A stretch of 5,775 nt of DNA from Clostridia bacterium (GTDB lineage Bacteria; Bacillota; Clostridia; Oscillospirales; CAG-272). The position numbers were made by a program, and so were the translations under genes. This document shows positions 5,680-5,775 of this stretch, piece by piece; positions within the stretch are counted from its first letter, which is position 1, and each line of letters opens with the position of its first letter. The stretch spans positions 1 through 5,775 of the forward strand of contig JAGAUC010000220.1 in NCBI GenBank assembly GCA_017621015.1, given 5' to 3'. Under the pieces are notes generated by a model that did not search any database, was not told the origin of the DNA, and worked only from the letters and a program-made list of their open reading frames with translations.

Positions 5680-5775
5680 ATGCAGAATTACGCACTTTTT
5701 ACCGATACCGATACCGATATCACGCCTGAAATTGCAAGGGAATACGGCTACCACATCATCAGTATGCCGTATTGC
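5680..5775 (+). CDS. DegV family fatty-acid-binding protein (FakB-like), N-terminal fragment cut by window edge
   Basis: Thirty-two residues are visible before the window ends. They read F7-T-D-T-D-T-D-I14, then T-P-E-I-A-R-E-Y-G and H-I-I-S-M-P-Y, which matches the DegV start (usual T-D-S-T-A-D followed by P-E-L/I and a hydrophobic strand ending in P). ATG at 5680 follows the fakA stop by 17 bases, with GAAAGGA (5664-5670) nine bases upstream, so it is translationally well placed in the same operon. FakB proteins bind a fatty acid and present it to FakA for phosphorylation; adjacency to fakA makes that role likely. The usual Asp-Ser-Thr is replaced by Asp-Thr-Asp, encoded by a tandem hexanucleotide. 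Fatty-acid preference cannot be judged from this fragment. Confidence 0.85.
   Translation, partial: MQNYALFTDTDTDITPEIAREYGYHIISMPYC
5701..5718 (+). repeat. tandem hexanucleotide ACCGAT x3 inside the DegV gene
   Basis: Three exact head-to-tail copies of ACCGAT encode the Thr-Asp-Thr-Asp-Thr-Asp of the DegV N-terminal signature. The reading frame and motif length match ordinary DegV proteins, so no net insertion is evident. In-frame copy-number slippage could occur but would change the motif length. Confidence 0.6.

Overview
The window looks like a chromosomal segment of a low-to-moderate-GC Firmicute, most likely an anaerobic Clostridia member of gut type. This is an inference: strong AGGAGG-type ribosome sites, near-consensus housekeeping promoters in AT-rich gaps, a FakA/DegV fatty-acid-kinase pair, and Clostridia-like protein sequences. 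Species cannot be named. There are no RNA genes, insertion sequences or CRISPR arrays. Six genes fill almost everything; the only sizeable non-coding stretches are 2008-2146 and 3074-3364.

Left half (all minus strand). A two-gene unit is transcribed leftward from a promoter at about 2057-2085: first a xylose-isomerase-like TIM-barrel protein (1192-2007), then, after 56 bases, a Gfo/Idh/MocA oxidoreductase (runs off the left edge at 1). The pair suggests oxidation of a sugar, polyol or glycoside coupled to isomerisation, epimerisation, dehydration or cleavage; the substrate cannot be read from the sequence. To the right lies a separately promoted cysteine-synthase-family gene (2147-3073), with unusual residues in the substrate loop and a perfect inverted repeat interleaved with its promoter.

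Right half (all plus strand). A divergent promoter (3306-3333) drives a compact unit: a DUF6088/AbiEi-antitoxin-like protein (3365-3982), then full-length FakA, the DhaL-domain fatty acid kinase (4007-5662), then the start of a DegV/FakB fatty-acid-binding protein (5680 to the right edge). In known FakAB systems FakB presents a bound fatty acid and FakA phosphorylates it, giving acyl-phosphate for phospholipid synthesis. The unusual feature is the leading gene: an antitoxin/regulator-type protein with no toxin beside it, apparently co-transcribed with lipid genes.

The most interesting points are the orphan DUF6088 gene heading a fakA-fakB operon, the promoter-embedded dyad of the cysteine-synthase-like gene, that enzyme's altered signature motifs, and the TIM-barrel/oxidoreductase pair.
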